Shown here one piece after another: positions 13,201 through 25,200 of a stretch of DNA of 64,000 nucleotides. Made by a program: the position numbers and the translations under genes. Positions within the stretch are counted from its first letter, which is position 1. Each line of letters begins with the position of its first letter. Origin of the DNA: Crambe crambe. Lineage: Eukaryota; Porifera; Demospongiae; Poecilosclerida; Crambeidae. The notes under the pieces were generated by a model. That model saw nothing but the letters and a program-made list of their open reading frames with translations. It was not told the DNA's origin and searched no databases. The DNA lies in the NCBI GenBank assembly GCA_963924555.1, contig OZ004582.1, positions 4,092,001 to 4,156,000 of the forward strand. Direction: 5' to 3'.

Positions 13201-16200
13201 AGTGTTTTGAAAGCACTCAACATACAGATAACAGTTTCCCCCTACCATCCACAAGCAAATGGGATGTGTGAAAGATTGAATGGTACTATCAAAAAAGCAA
13301 TAAAGAAGGCTGGTGCCACAGAAAAATTGTGGGACAAGTGGCTACACTTGTGTTGTATTCTATCAGGATCACACACTATTCAGCAACTGGTCACTCACCA
13401 TATGAGTTGCTCTTTGGCAGAAAGCCAAACACTCCTATCTCAAGCCTTATAGCAGCTTTAGAAGGCAGCAAAGATGACATGCCACAGCCTATCTCAGACT
13501 ATCTTAACAACTTACACGGAACAATGGCTCGAGCTAAAGCAACAGCTGAAGAAATTGAACAAGCTACTAAAGAGTCTTCGAAAGCTTACCAGGATAGCAG
13601 AAACAAAGCAAAAGAATATCTACTTGAGCCTGGCACGGCCATACTCTGTTTTGAGCCTTGCAAAAAGAAAGGCTTATCTGCTACTTGGCTTGGACCATAC
13701 ACCATCAAAAAGAGGCTTGGTTCACTCACCTACTTGGTTGACTTAGGTCATGGAAAGACCTGTAGGAGACACAGAAATGCTCTAAACGTCTTCTCTCCTG
13801 CAAACATGGGTTGTTCTGGCTATGCCAGATGAAGAAGCAGCAGATGGTCTATCATTGGGACCACTGGCTGAAGAACCAACCACAACTGATTTGCTCTCTG
13901 ACATAAAAGGAGCTGAACATCTTGATAAACAACAGCACCAACAACTTACTGCTTTACTAACTGATTTTGCTGATGATATTCCAGATGCAGCTGACCTACC
14001 TACCTACCATTTGGATACTGGACAAGCACAACCAGTCTGCAGGAAACCATACAGGCCAGCATTATACTGGAAGAAAAAGATTGAAGATGAATTACAGGAA
14101 CTACACTCTAATGGGATCATCAGGCACTCCAATTCTCCATGGTTGAGTCCTATCATGGCTGTCCCAAAGAAAACAGGAAATGTAAGAATCTGTGTGGACT
14201 TTAGAGCCATCAATAGCCTCACTTTACCAGATAACTACCCATTACCAAGGATAGATGACCTCGTCGCTACTGTGAGTTCAGCTACATACTTAACTACACT
14301 GGACCTCAGTAAAGGCTACCATCAGGTTAAACTAACCCAAGACACAATACAAAAAACAGCCTTTATTGCCCATTGCGGCAAATTCAAATACCTCAGATTA
14401 CCATTTGGATTGTGCAATGCTCCTGCCCATTTCCAACGGTGCATGGATGCTGCTCTAGCTGATATTCGAGCTCATGCCTATATTGATGACATTATCATTG
14501 CTACAAACACCTGGCAAACTCATCTAACAGTTCTCTCTCAAGTGCTTCAAAGATGAAGAGACAAGAATATCTCTCTTAAGCTGAAAAAGTGCCATTTCTC
14601 ATCAGCAATCATTGAATATCTTGGCCATACAATTGGTTCTGGCTCTATCTTGCCCCAACATGCAAAAGTTGCAGCTATCTTGGAATTTCCATAACCTGTC
14701 ACACAAAAGCAAGTCAAGTCTTTTCTTGGTTTAGTTGGCTATTATAGGCAACACATCCTGCCTTTGCCTCCATCACAGCTCCACTCAATGCCATATCTGG
14801 TAACACCAGTCCAAGAATGGTAACTCACTAGCTTTTGCTTTCCAGCAGACTAAAGATGCTTTCATGTCTGCTTCAGTACTCTCGGCTCCTGACCTTACCA
14901 CATCCACATGCATCCTGATGCCTGCTCAACAGGAATAGGTGCAGCACTAACTCAAGTTGTAAATGGTCACACCAACGATATTGCCTTCTTCTCAAAACAG
15001 TTAACAAAAGCTGAAACATGCTATTCTGCTACAGAGCTTGAAACTTATGCCATAGCTTGTGCTTGTAAATATTTTGCTGTTTATCTGTAAAGGCCCCCAT
15101 GGTGGAGAGGTATCCCAGGCTCTGCTGAGAGAATCTGCAACAATGTTCTCCTTTCCAGGTACATATTTGATGTCATGAGGAAACTGTTGAAGAGTTCCAA
15201 CCCATCTCATCAGTCTTTTGTTATCATTCACCATGGTTGAGAGGTGTTGAAGAGGTTTGTGGTCCGAGAAGATTCTCACAAAAGAACCGTTCAGGAAGGG
15301 GAGATGTTTGGGCTGGCCTCTTCCAAAGACACAACTCCAACAAAGATTTAAGCACAGAGCCACTAATAGCTAGCTTTAAAAGGTATGACTGTGAAGCAAA
15401 TATAAACGTAGAAGCTATAAGCATGTAGCTATGGCTAATTTAATTAGAGGAAGCTAGCTAAGGTAAGGTGGGGCAATCATGAGGGTAGGGCAATTCCGAC
15501 ACCATAAAAAAAAATAGTGATATTCCAGTCAAGACTAATTAAAAGGACATAACATAATCTATATTTAGTACCAGACCGCACCCACTTGATTCAGTTTTTA
15601 CTTTTGGGCAGTTGTACTGTTAACTTGATTTTGAACTATATACGTACTGTATAGCCCAGTGGCGTTAGGAACAGATACTTGCACTCTGTGGGCTGCTTCT
15701 TAACCCAACACTACTAACCTTCGTTTATCTACGGTTAAGGAGCATGCAGGAACGGACATGCACGCTCAAGCTATGCTTCTATTTAAGAAGCACCAATTGT
15801 CCAATGTATGTGACTACGCACCAATCGCTAGGTGCCTGACTCAGTCTTCCATGGATTCTGCCACTACCAAAAGAACTAAAAAGGAAAACCTGGCATTCAC
15901 CAAAATGAAGTCCATAAGCAAGCTGGAAGAACGGCATGGTGTTAATTTAGAAGGTGGGTATAAAAATGACCAAGCCTGTTGTTAAGTTTATTGCTCGTGA
16001 GCAGCAAAATTCACTGATAGCAACCCTATCAAAGTCAAACTTTTTTAGCATTCAAGCTGATGCAAGCACAGATTCTGGCAATGTGGAAGTGGAAATGTAC
16101 TTGGTACTTCACCTTGATCCCTTCTCTGAAGATGGAAAAGTTCATGTGAGAAGCAGATTTTTCAGTCCAAGACACCTTAGCAGTATGACAGGTGAAGATC

Positions 16201-19200
16201 TTTTCAAGTCTCTCAAAGAAGCTGTAGCATATATGGGACTTGAAGATCAATGGAAGGAAAAATGGTTTTGGTTGCAATGGATGTACCTGAAGGTGGTTTA
16301 AAGGGGCTCCTTAAGAATGAGGTGCCATGGATTTTCATGTTTTGGTGTTTGGCTCATCGGCTAGAACTTTCCGTGAAGGATACTCGGTTTGTAGCTCACA
16401 AAGTGGCTGCAACCTTGTGCCATACTTTGCAAAATTCTCCAGGAAGATGAGATTTGTGTACTTCGAGCAATTGAGTCTCTCTTTAAAACCAAGAAATCAC
16501 TTGAAAAACTTAAAATTGCAGCCTTTGAAGAACTTCCAAGTGTTAAAAAGTTACTTGGACAAATCAAACTGGAAGATGGTTTGGCCACTTACCAAAGCAT
16601 AGAACTGAAGGAATACAGCTCAACTTACCTCAAATCTCATAATATTGAGTGCATTGAAGCTGTCGAGACCTGCCTTAAAGAGCGCCTGAAGTTCCAAGAC
16701 ACTAAGTTGCTCACCCATGCAGTGACCATTCTGGCTACAAACGGTTGGGAGAGAAGTGATACAGCATCTTTTGGACAAGTACCTCTTCAAGCTATCTGTC
16801 AAAGGTTTCAAATCCCCCTGGAGATTGCTTCTGTGGATTGTTCTGTAATTCAAGATGAATGGGACGACATAGTGGACTATGCAAAAAATACCTGAACATT
16901 GTACAAGAAGATTACGAAGTAATTTGGTGGAAGCTGTTTAATGCAGTTGATGCCAAGCAGTGGAGTAATACAGACATTGCAGTCAACTTCTCATGACGCT
17001 CCGGTACATACAAAAAATATTTCATACATTTCATACAAACTTGAAAGTTTCTTTCTTTTTTTTTTCATTAAAAAAAAAAAAGGAAGAAAAAATTGTCCTG
17101 TCAAAAAAATATATTGTCAGTCAAGTTTAAGCTCTCTCAGACATCATGTCTGAACAACTTTGAATACTTAATGGGAGCACTGCAATCCATCTACCGTTAG
17201 ACTCTAATTCATCTGCATCTTCGACCCTCAAGTATAGCTCAACACTAACACTTCAAGCCTTGACTCGCTGATTGAGCTACTATGCTATTGCCCAAGTATT
17301 GGACAACCAGTTATTCTTCTTTCATCTGTCCCTGCCTACACATAGAAGAATGAACTCTACACCTTAAACTATAAAAGAGAGGGAAAAAAGACCAGGAAAG
17401 TGAGGGGGAAAAAATTTCCATGAAATGAAAAAAAAAGTAGGGATGACCAACAAGGGTAGGTATGAAGGATGGAAATAGGATCAATAATCCCTACATATAC
17501 GTACTATTATGTTAGCTGGATCATAGAAAGATCAGCATCAAATTCTTCACGAGTGTTAGTAAATCCTTGGTTATATAGTCGTAGCAAATTTGGGTTGTAG
17601 CGAAACATCAGAAGTTCTTCTGAGCATCTGGTGCCTTGAGTTGATCCAATAAACTCCAGTTCAAGCAGCCCAAATGCAAGGGCAGGTCTCGTGCACTGCT
17701 AAGTCCAATTAAGTCAGTTCTACCCAAGTTCTATCCCCATGTGACTTCGCGTATCAAGTCCTCAACAATCATTAAAAGGAGAGCATGGGGGCAAGGATAG
17801 TTGGAACAATGCCCCAGATCATCCTGCCAAAATCAGCCTTGTTCCTTTAATTATTACGTATATGTTGGGATGTTGGCTGGATATAAAGAACAAACATTGA
17901 TTCCCTTCATTCCTATACTTGTTCGCTCACTTTTTTAATGATGGTCATCCCTACAATTTTTTTTTTTTATTTCACAGAAATGTTTTTTTCCCTCATTTGT
18001 TCCTGCTTTCTATGTGTGTATACATAAATGCAGGAGTGCTTATGCAGGGACAGATGAAAGTTTCTCGGTTCCCCTGGCCAGCTCAGTGGCATAGCAATAA
18101 CTTTTAATTTTGTAGCCCAATGATTGATTATTTATAAGTCAGGACTTGAATATACTTGGAGGTCGAGTATGCAGATAAATCTGAAAAACGAGCAGATGGA
18201 TCGGTGAATCTAGGATCCCTCACTTGACCCATGTAAAAAGATATAGCTAGTAGTTGAGTAATATCATAATTTCAAATAAATTACATGCTGCATGCATCAA
18301 TAAAAAATTGTCTTTCTTCTTAGACAATTTTATCGCACAAACTACTCAAGCTAAAGCAAGTACTTCTAGCTACAATCCTTTGTACTCTAATCTCAAAATA
18401 GTCGATGTAAAAACGAGTGGAGAATTATAACATCCCATTATTTCTGAAACAGTAAGCCCCTGGTTCTGAAAATTGTTCCGCACCATGCAATAAGCAGGAC
18501 CACAGTAGTTTTTGTTAAGTCCAAGCGGGGGAACTGGAATTTCACTTCTGTACTAGTTATATGCAGCATTCATGTCATCCCTACATAGAGAGAGAGAGAG
18601 ATATCGTTCCCTCTAATTAGCGTGAAAAATTCATGAGATGAAAGTGTCAGCAAAAATCATGAAAACATTAATTCCACTAAATAATTATCTACCATATAGT
18701 ATGGATAGAGCAAAGGAAAGGCAAAAGATGAATAAAATAGGTTGTACTTCACATACTTCATAAACAACAAGAAAAAACTTATTACGTATGACAATCGGGG
18801 TATTCTTAACCTTTCTTACATCAAACTATAGCAATTTGTTACCCTTAATTCTTTTCACATCTGTTTTTCCCAAACTCATACATACTCCCTCTAATCAGGA
18901 CCCCTACTCCTGTAGTCAGGACACTTTTAAAAGTACCAATGTATAATCAAATCCACCCCTGAAATGAGGCACCCCTCTACTTCTGCTGACCCTAACAGTG
19001 GCCGGATTAGAGGGAGTCTCACTGTACATCACTTATAATCAAGGAATTCTTCCTTTACTTACGAGGATGCAGAAAGTCAGCAAATTCATCTTTATTAAGG
19101 GCATTGTCATTGTTCTTATCAGCATGAGAAAACCGCTTTTGTTCTCTTTCAACGACTTGGTTATATGTTAAGTTACGGTGATGATCTTGAATTTCATCAA

Positions 19201-22200
19201 AATCTGTAAAATAAATAAGTTAGACTATTAAATTGTGATGGTGTGGTTTGATTATACAATGGCTGTAGAGAAATTTTTGTCCTATAATAGCTCTCTTAAT
19301 GTTTGGCTTCCATTACATGCATATCTTCTTTATATTCTATTTGCTTTTAAGTGTTCTTGACTGCTCATAATGATTGAAGTCAGTAAAGGGTACAGCATGT
19401 TTGAAAATACCAGTCAGTCATTGATATATATTAGCATTGGCCTGCACTCCGTTATTTCACTGTACTCTCCTGCTCTTAGACGAAAGTTCACCGCCCATGC
19501 AGTGAGGATCATAATCCTTTTTGACTATGATATGGCCTCAAAATAGATAATGGGATGTATTATTCCAATATGATGTCAGACCGAAGCAAATCTTGATCAG
19601 ACATTTGCCCGGTAAATGGCCTATGGCAGACTGTTCTGCAACCCAAAGTGTGTCACAACACTCTGAACATAGACAAGACTGAAATTTAATAGCTCATCCA
19701 TGCTAGTCAGATACGAGGTCAAAATCTGGGGGCAGGTTTGAAAGCTAGCAGGTGGAACATATCAAATTAAAGGTCAAGGATTATACTGCAGTCAATTTTG
19801 AGTAGTGTAGTATAAAAATTGAATGAACTATGTCTGAAGTGAGCACACTAAGATTGCTTAGTTTCAATAAGAGGGGAAAAATTGTAATAATGCTTCACGA
19901 GCTTGTCATGAATGCTCATGGAAAATTTTGTTCTTATAGCTACATGCCATAATTATAAGGGCACTGAACACTTACTTTCCACCATTCCATAAGCACTTTC
20001 TTTGTACTCTTCCCACGAAATAAGATTATCTTTGTTGGTATCATGATATCCCCAGTGACGATCCACATCATCAAATATATATCTACAGTGTACAACATGG
20101 AAGTGTACTGGTCAATCATGCAGTGCATTTATATTAAGATCCCAAATTTTAAAATATGTTGTACATAACTACTAAGGCAATGTGCACAGCAAGCAAGCAA
20201 ATGTGACCAGATTTGCACATTGTAGCAAGATAATTATTACATAGGAGTATTTTTAGCGAGTCCTATCATTATTTAACAAAAGTTTTTTCTGTATTCACAA
20301 CTATGTTCTCGTCTTTTAGCTTCAGCTGCAGCTTCCTAGCGTCAGAAGACAAGAAACTTGCTTCTCTCAAACTTAAGTTCACTCTGCCCACTATAAATTT
20401 ATATAGTGCATGGGTGTATCTGGAAATTACGCCTGATAAACGTGACAACAGAGAGCTACATTTTCATATGAGTTTACATTGCTAATTGGTTGGATTAAAA
20501 TAAAGGGGTTGTACTAATAACTGCAAATCGAATCTTTATAACATAGTACAGTGTTTCTAACTGACTTAGAAAGCATTAGATTTTCTAAGTATTTTTCCAA
20601 GATTCTGGGCACTTAGAAAACCAGCTGTCTGACACTTAGAACCCTTAATGTTATACCTTCTAGAAACATGTCTAATCCAGTCCACAAGTTCTTCTTCAGT
20701 TATACGATCATCACCATCCTTATCAATTTTATCAACAATTATCCTAGGAGAAAAGAACATATACATATAACATTAATGCTATTCAGAGAAAGAAGTAGGG
20801 ATGGCAGTATTCTAATGAAAGAAGCCACACCCATTCCGGACTAATCCTACACAGAAAGTGCTACCGCACTCTCTGATAAATCAAAATTCCTTTCTGCAAC
20901 TCTACATGTGTACATAAGGGAACCCATGCAATCGTGCCGCACATGATATTAATGGTATACTTTAGTTTTTCTTAAGACTTTGCCTGTAGTCTTTGAAATG
21001 CATGCTCTGTTCAACAATACGTTGTGGTGTATACAGCCTCTGAAGGACAAATTATGAAAGAGAGGAATCTACAAATATTATCCAATAATTCATAACTATA
21101 TTTTTTGCTCCAAGCAGCTCTGGAGTTATAGTTGCATAGCAACCATGCGTGAAGAGTACGCCTGAAGAGATTTTTCTACAATGTAGAATGGAAGTCATCA
21201 AACTTTGACTGAAAGTATATATGAAGTTGTGCTGGTACCACAAAAATTCTAGGTGAGGAGTGCTACCCTGTAGAGTTCACTTGTACAAGTTTTTAAAATC
21301 GAATTTAGCTGACATCTAATAGATAATCAGGCAATAAGTATGCTGGTACTATCAGATCCAAATAATGGCATGTTTGAAGGTCTTTAAGTTCTACATAGAA
21401 TATCGTGCTTCAATTTCAACAAGCAATATTTCTGGCCACACACAACTAAAAATCAATGGGTAAAGTTTAACAAATTAGAGTCAGACAAGCTAGCTTCCTG
21501 GTGCTACAAACCTTCGACTAAAACTAAGAGAAGAACCAAAGGTCTGACTAGCTAACTTTAGCACTACACTTGAAGCCTTTCTACCCTCTGATACTTAGCA
21601 TTAGAATCACAGGTTTAAATAGTAAGCTACGTAGCTAAGTATAGGAAGAAGAATGGTATGTTTGATAGTAGTAAGAAGTAAGGACTGAGATGGGAATTCT
21701 ATCAATGACTTAGCTACGTAGCTAGCTAAATCATAGCTAGCCTACATACCGCTAGCTTGTTTGCTTAGTTCTTATGTATCCTTTGCTCTTGCTACTCATG
21801 GCTTTGTTGGTTTTCTCACTATATCTAACTCAAAGGGCCATTAACTGGCCTCAAGGCTTGCTGGCACTCAGACGTCTAGCTACTTAAAGAAAATGAACGG
21901 CTACAATAGCGCCATGATTGTGTTTTTTGAATAGCTGAAAAATAGATGGCATTTTGGCTCTTCAGATAGTATATGTAAGTACTAGGATGGAAGACAAACT
22001 GGATTCTACATGATATGTTTTCCCAAACTTAAATCTCATTGAGGCAGAGGTATGAATTGAATATGCTGATCAAGGGTGCCCTCACAAAGACATGTTAGGC
22101 AGTCATTCCTATTTGCTCCCTATGAAGAAAAATTTTTTTTGAGGTAACCATTACCGCTTTATTAACCACTGAGGTCGTGTCAGGTCTTCCATATAAGGAG

Positions 22201-25200
22201 AGGGGTGTAAAGTTGTAACGAAGTACACTATTGGAAAGCTCTCAAAGAGAGCTCTCTTTTGAGATATAAATCAAGCTTATAGGAGGTAATATAAAGAAGA
22301 TATAGACTTTTTTTAGGGTGGGCCTGCCACTTAGTGCTGTGCTGTCACTTCAGTATGATGACAGCATTTTCATAAAAACTGCAAAGTATCTCGAAAGGCT
22401 GTTAAGTAGCTAGTGAAGAAAATACTATGGAATACATTATGCTTTACATGGAAGGAGAATAACAGCCCTAGATACAATGGGAAGATTTATACGGTCTGGG
22501 AATAGCTGTGGGAATCCCAGTCACTGGGACAATCATAGGCACATCATATTGAAAGGGAGAATCACTCTGGACAAACCACCCACTATGCTGATGAGTACAT
22601 GATCCCTAAACTAATATCTGACAAAGTTTTAGAGCTCAGACTAATGCTAAAGCTAGTTTCTTGCCTCCTGGCACTATAGAGCGTCAACTAAACCCCAACG
22701 AAGAGCAACAAGGTACCGAAGGTAGCGTAGTTAGCTTAGTTCATATTTCAAGCGTATATAAGCTAGAAAGCCTACCTTGGTTCTGATAATTTTCCACGAC
22801 TTTCTGTTCGAAACCCCACCCACTCAATTTTTAGTAGTGCGCGGGCATGAACAGATTTAATGTTTATATTGCTTATTCAGCTTTTAATGGACACTACCTG
22901 GAGTTTCCTAGGAGCTGTTCCTCCGGCATCATAGGAGCTAGAGCTTTGAAATTTGTGCAGTAGAGAGCCAGAGGGCAATAGATAATGAACATCAACATAG
23001 CAAAAATTTTATTTAATGTGGATTTTTGCAAATCAGGTCACAAATATCAGAGAGTGCATCTCTATGTAGGCTTGACACGCAAAACGTTGACGCTCATTAA
23101 CAATAATAATAATGATAATCTTCTTCTTCTTCTTGACAGCCATAACTCCCGATTGCTTCATCCTATATCTACAATCTTGGTACCATCTTGAAGCTCTACA
23201 CCTCAGGTAAGGAATGGTATTGTTCAAATTGAAGTACAGCTCAAGTCCTAACTGTCAATTGCCGTTCGAGTGCCTTCATGGACAACTCAAATTCTTGAAC
23301 GCTTCGTAGACAGCACAGTTAGTTTATACACTTCGTAGACGTTACGTAGACAACACTAGAACGCTAGAACGCTTCGTAGACAGTTATTTTATACACAGAG
23401 AAAAACTGTCTTGCTGAGTTGCGGTGGGCGTGGTAAGATTGTTTGGTAAAGGGTCATTCTTGACATCCTTAGATAGCTAGCCGCGCCCCTGAAAAAAGTG
23501 TGCAAACAAGTGAGAGTAAAAACATTTCTTCTAAATGAAAGAGTGATGTAGGCTGGAATACATAACTAAAAAGTACGGAAACAAGGTGCTGGCTATGTAC
23601 TGCATTTGCTCTGCTAACTGTCACAGAATTATCATTGCTGCATGGACTGCATTTGTCACTGTGCTCTGCTAACTGTCACATAAACCCTACATCGCTGCAA
23701 GGTGTAGCCAAAAAGGATAATATGGCAGCAGCGATGTAGGGTTTATGTCAATTTATGACAGTTAACAGAGCACAGTGACAAATGCAGTCCATGCAGCAAT
23801 GTAGGGTTTGTCAATTCTGTGACAGATAGCAGAGCAAATGCAGTACATAGCCAGCATCTTGTTTCTGTACTTTTTATAGTCAACATCACTCTTTCATTTA
23901 GAAGAAATTTTTTTACTCTCATATACCTTTAACTAATAGGCTCTGAGCTAGAAAAGATTTTGTAAGTGGCAGTGCCAGCAAGGCAACAGAATGACTCTCA
24001 TCAGTACTGTCATACTAGCATCTTTGAAATGGAAAAAAAATGTAGGGATGACCATTGTTAGTATGCTAGTTACCCATTCTGTATGTTTCTTCATGAATAG
24101 TTCATGAGTTAATGAGGTAACCAACTATGAGATGCTATAGTTTACTAGCACTTCCTACTCTATGACTGAGGGCAAACTAGACGCTCTAGAACGCTAAAGT
24201 TTCAGAGAAGTTCAATCACTAAGCACCCATGACTCAATCTACTTTCAGTTGTCATGCAAACCAAGGTGCAGGGCAGCTAGAAGAGATCTTAAGTAGCCAG
24301 AAAAGCCAATAGTCCTGAGTTTCAATCGCTTTAAGCGTCGATCGAGCAATTGACTCTCACCTACAGTGGCTTCTTTTCAAAATCTCTTGAGTTGCCCTGC
24401 ACACTGGTTCATACAATAAGAATAAGTAAAAACATACAGTCAGCACATGGCTGCTGCTCAAGAAATTTGACGACAGTACCACTGGGCCAAAGACGAATTC
24501 ACGAGACAATAGAAGTCCCAGGAACAAATTAGTTTTAACAAGTTAGTCTTTTAAAAGACTGAATGCCTCGGTACATTAGTAAACTTATTATTAATCCTCC
24601 CGTGCATACGCAAGCGAGGATTACGGTAGTTGTTCTGTCTGTCTGTTACAAAGAAATAAGTGAAGTCATTTGTCAACACGACATATGTGACCAGTTTTAG
24701 GAAAATCCGCCTAAACGCATTTTTTTCAAAATTCTTTTTTTCCTCTATTTAGGATCTATCATACCTCAGGATCGCTACCACAAAGTTTGAGACTCAAGCG
24801 ATGAAAAGCCTTTGAGCAATGACTTGAAACATTCACCCTCTAGCCGTATGAAAAATAAAATTATTGAGAAATTGCGTCATAAACACGTTGCTAAGGCGTG
24901 ATCAATGTTTCCGTATACTAGAAAGTAGCTCCATAAAATCTCTTTTGAGAAAGAAGGTGAGTAGTGAGTTTGCTCAAGGAAGATCGTGGCGGATCGCTTT
25001 AGATCGACTTCAAAACTATTTCATACAGATGGTGAATGGGTGAAAGAGAACGCTGGCTAAGCACTTGTGACTAAGCGCATCTTTATGGTTAATCACTGTT
25101 CAGCTGCTTTCTTTTTTAGTTCTAGACAATCATTCCAAGTAAGATATAAGTAAAGGTAGCTAAGTAAGTGTTATCGCCGTCTCCTTTTAGGAGATGGAGA

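Larger units (their letters stand above)
8816..15710 (+). mobile_element. LTR retrotransposon, Ty3/gypsy-type with integrase before reverse transcriptase (Gmr1-like)
   Basis: A 6895 bp element bounded by LTRs beginning TGTT and ending AACA, with CTACT duplications outside. Between the LTRs, in order, lie a tRNA primer site, gag, aspartic protease (DSGAES), integrase (zinc-binding region, core, C-terminus), reverse transcriptase (YIDD) and RNase H, then a polypurine tract. Reverse transcriptase and RNase H are of Ty3/gypsy type, but the domain order is PR-IN-RT-RH as in Ty1/copia; that combination defines the Gmr1-like group. Stops, frameshifts, a deletion in integrase and an inversion in RNase H make it inactive. 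It sits inside the hAT relic. Confidence 0.9.
8561..16990 (+). pseudogene. hAT-type transposase relic (ZNF862/C17orf113-like), split by an LTR element
   Basis: Coding sequence starts at ATG 8561 ([14 protein letters not shown]), runs to 8815 and resumes at 15711, after the LTR element, in the same frame. The first part has [16 protein letters not shown] and the zinc-finger cysteines CSVCC; the second starts with the matching histidines (HAGTDMH). Later blocks are [37 protein letters not shown] (hAT catalytic core), a [14 protein letters not shown] block and [13 protein letters not shown] near 16950. Frameshifts at about 15950, 16250, 16450 and 16580 break the second part and the C-terminal dimerisation region is absent. 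The family is domesticated in vertebrates, but this copy is a pseudogene. Confidence 0.8.
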
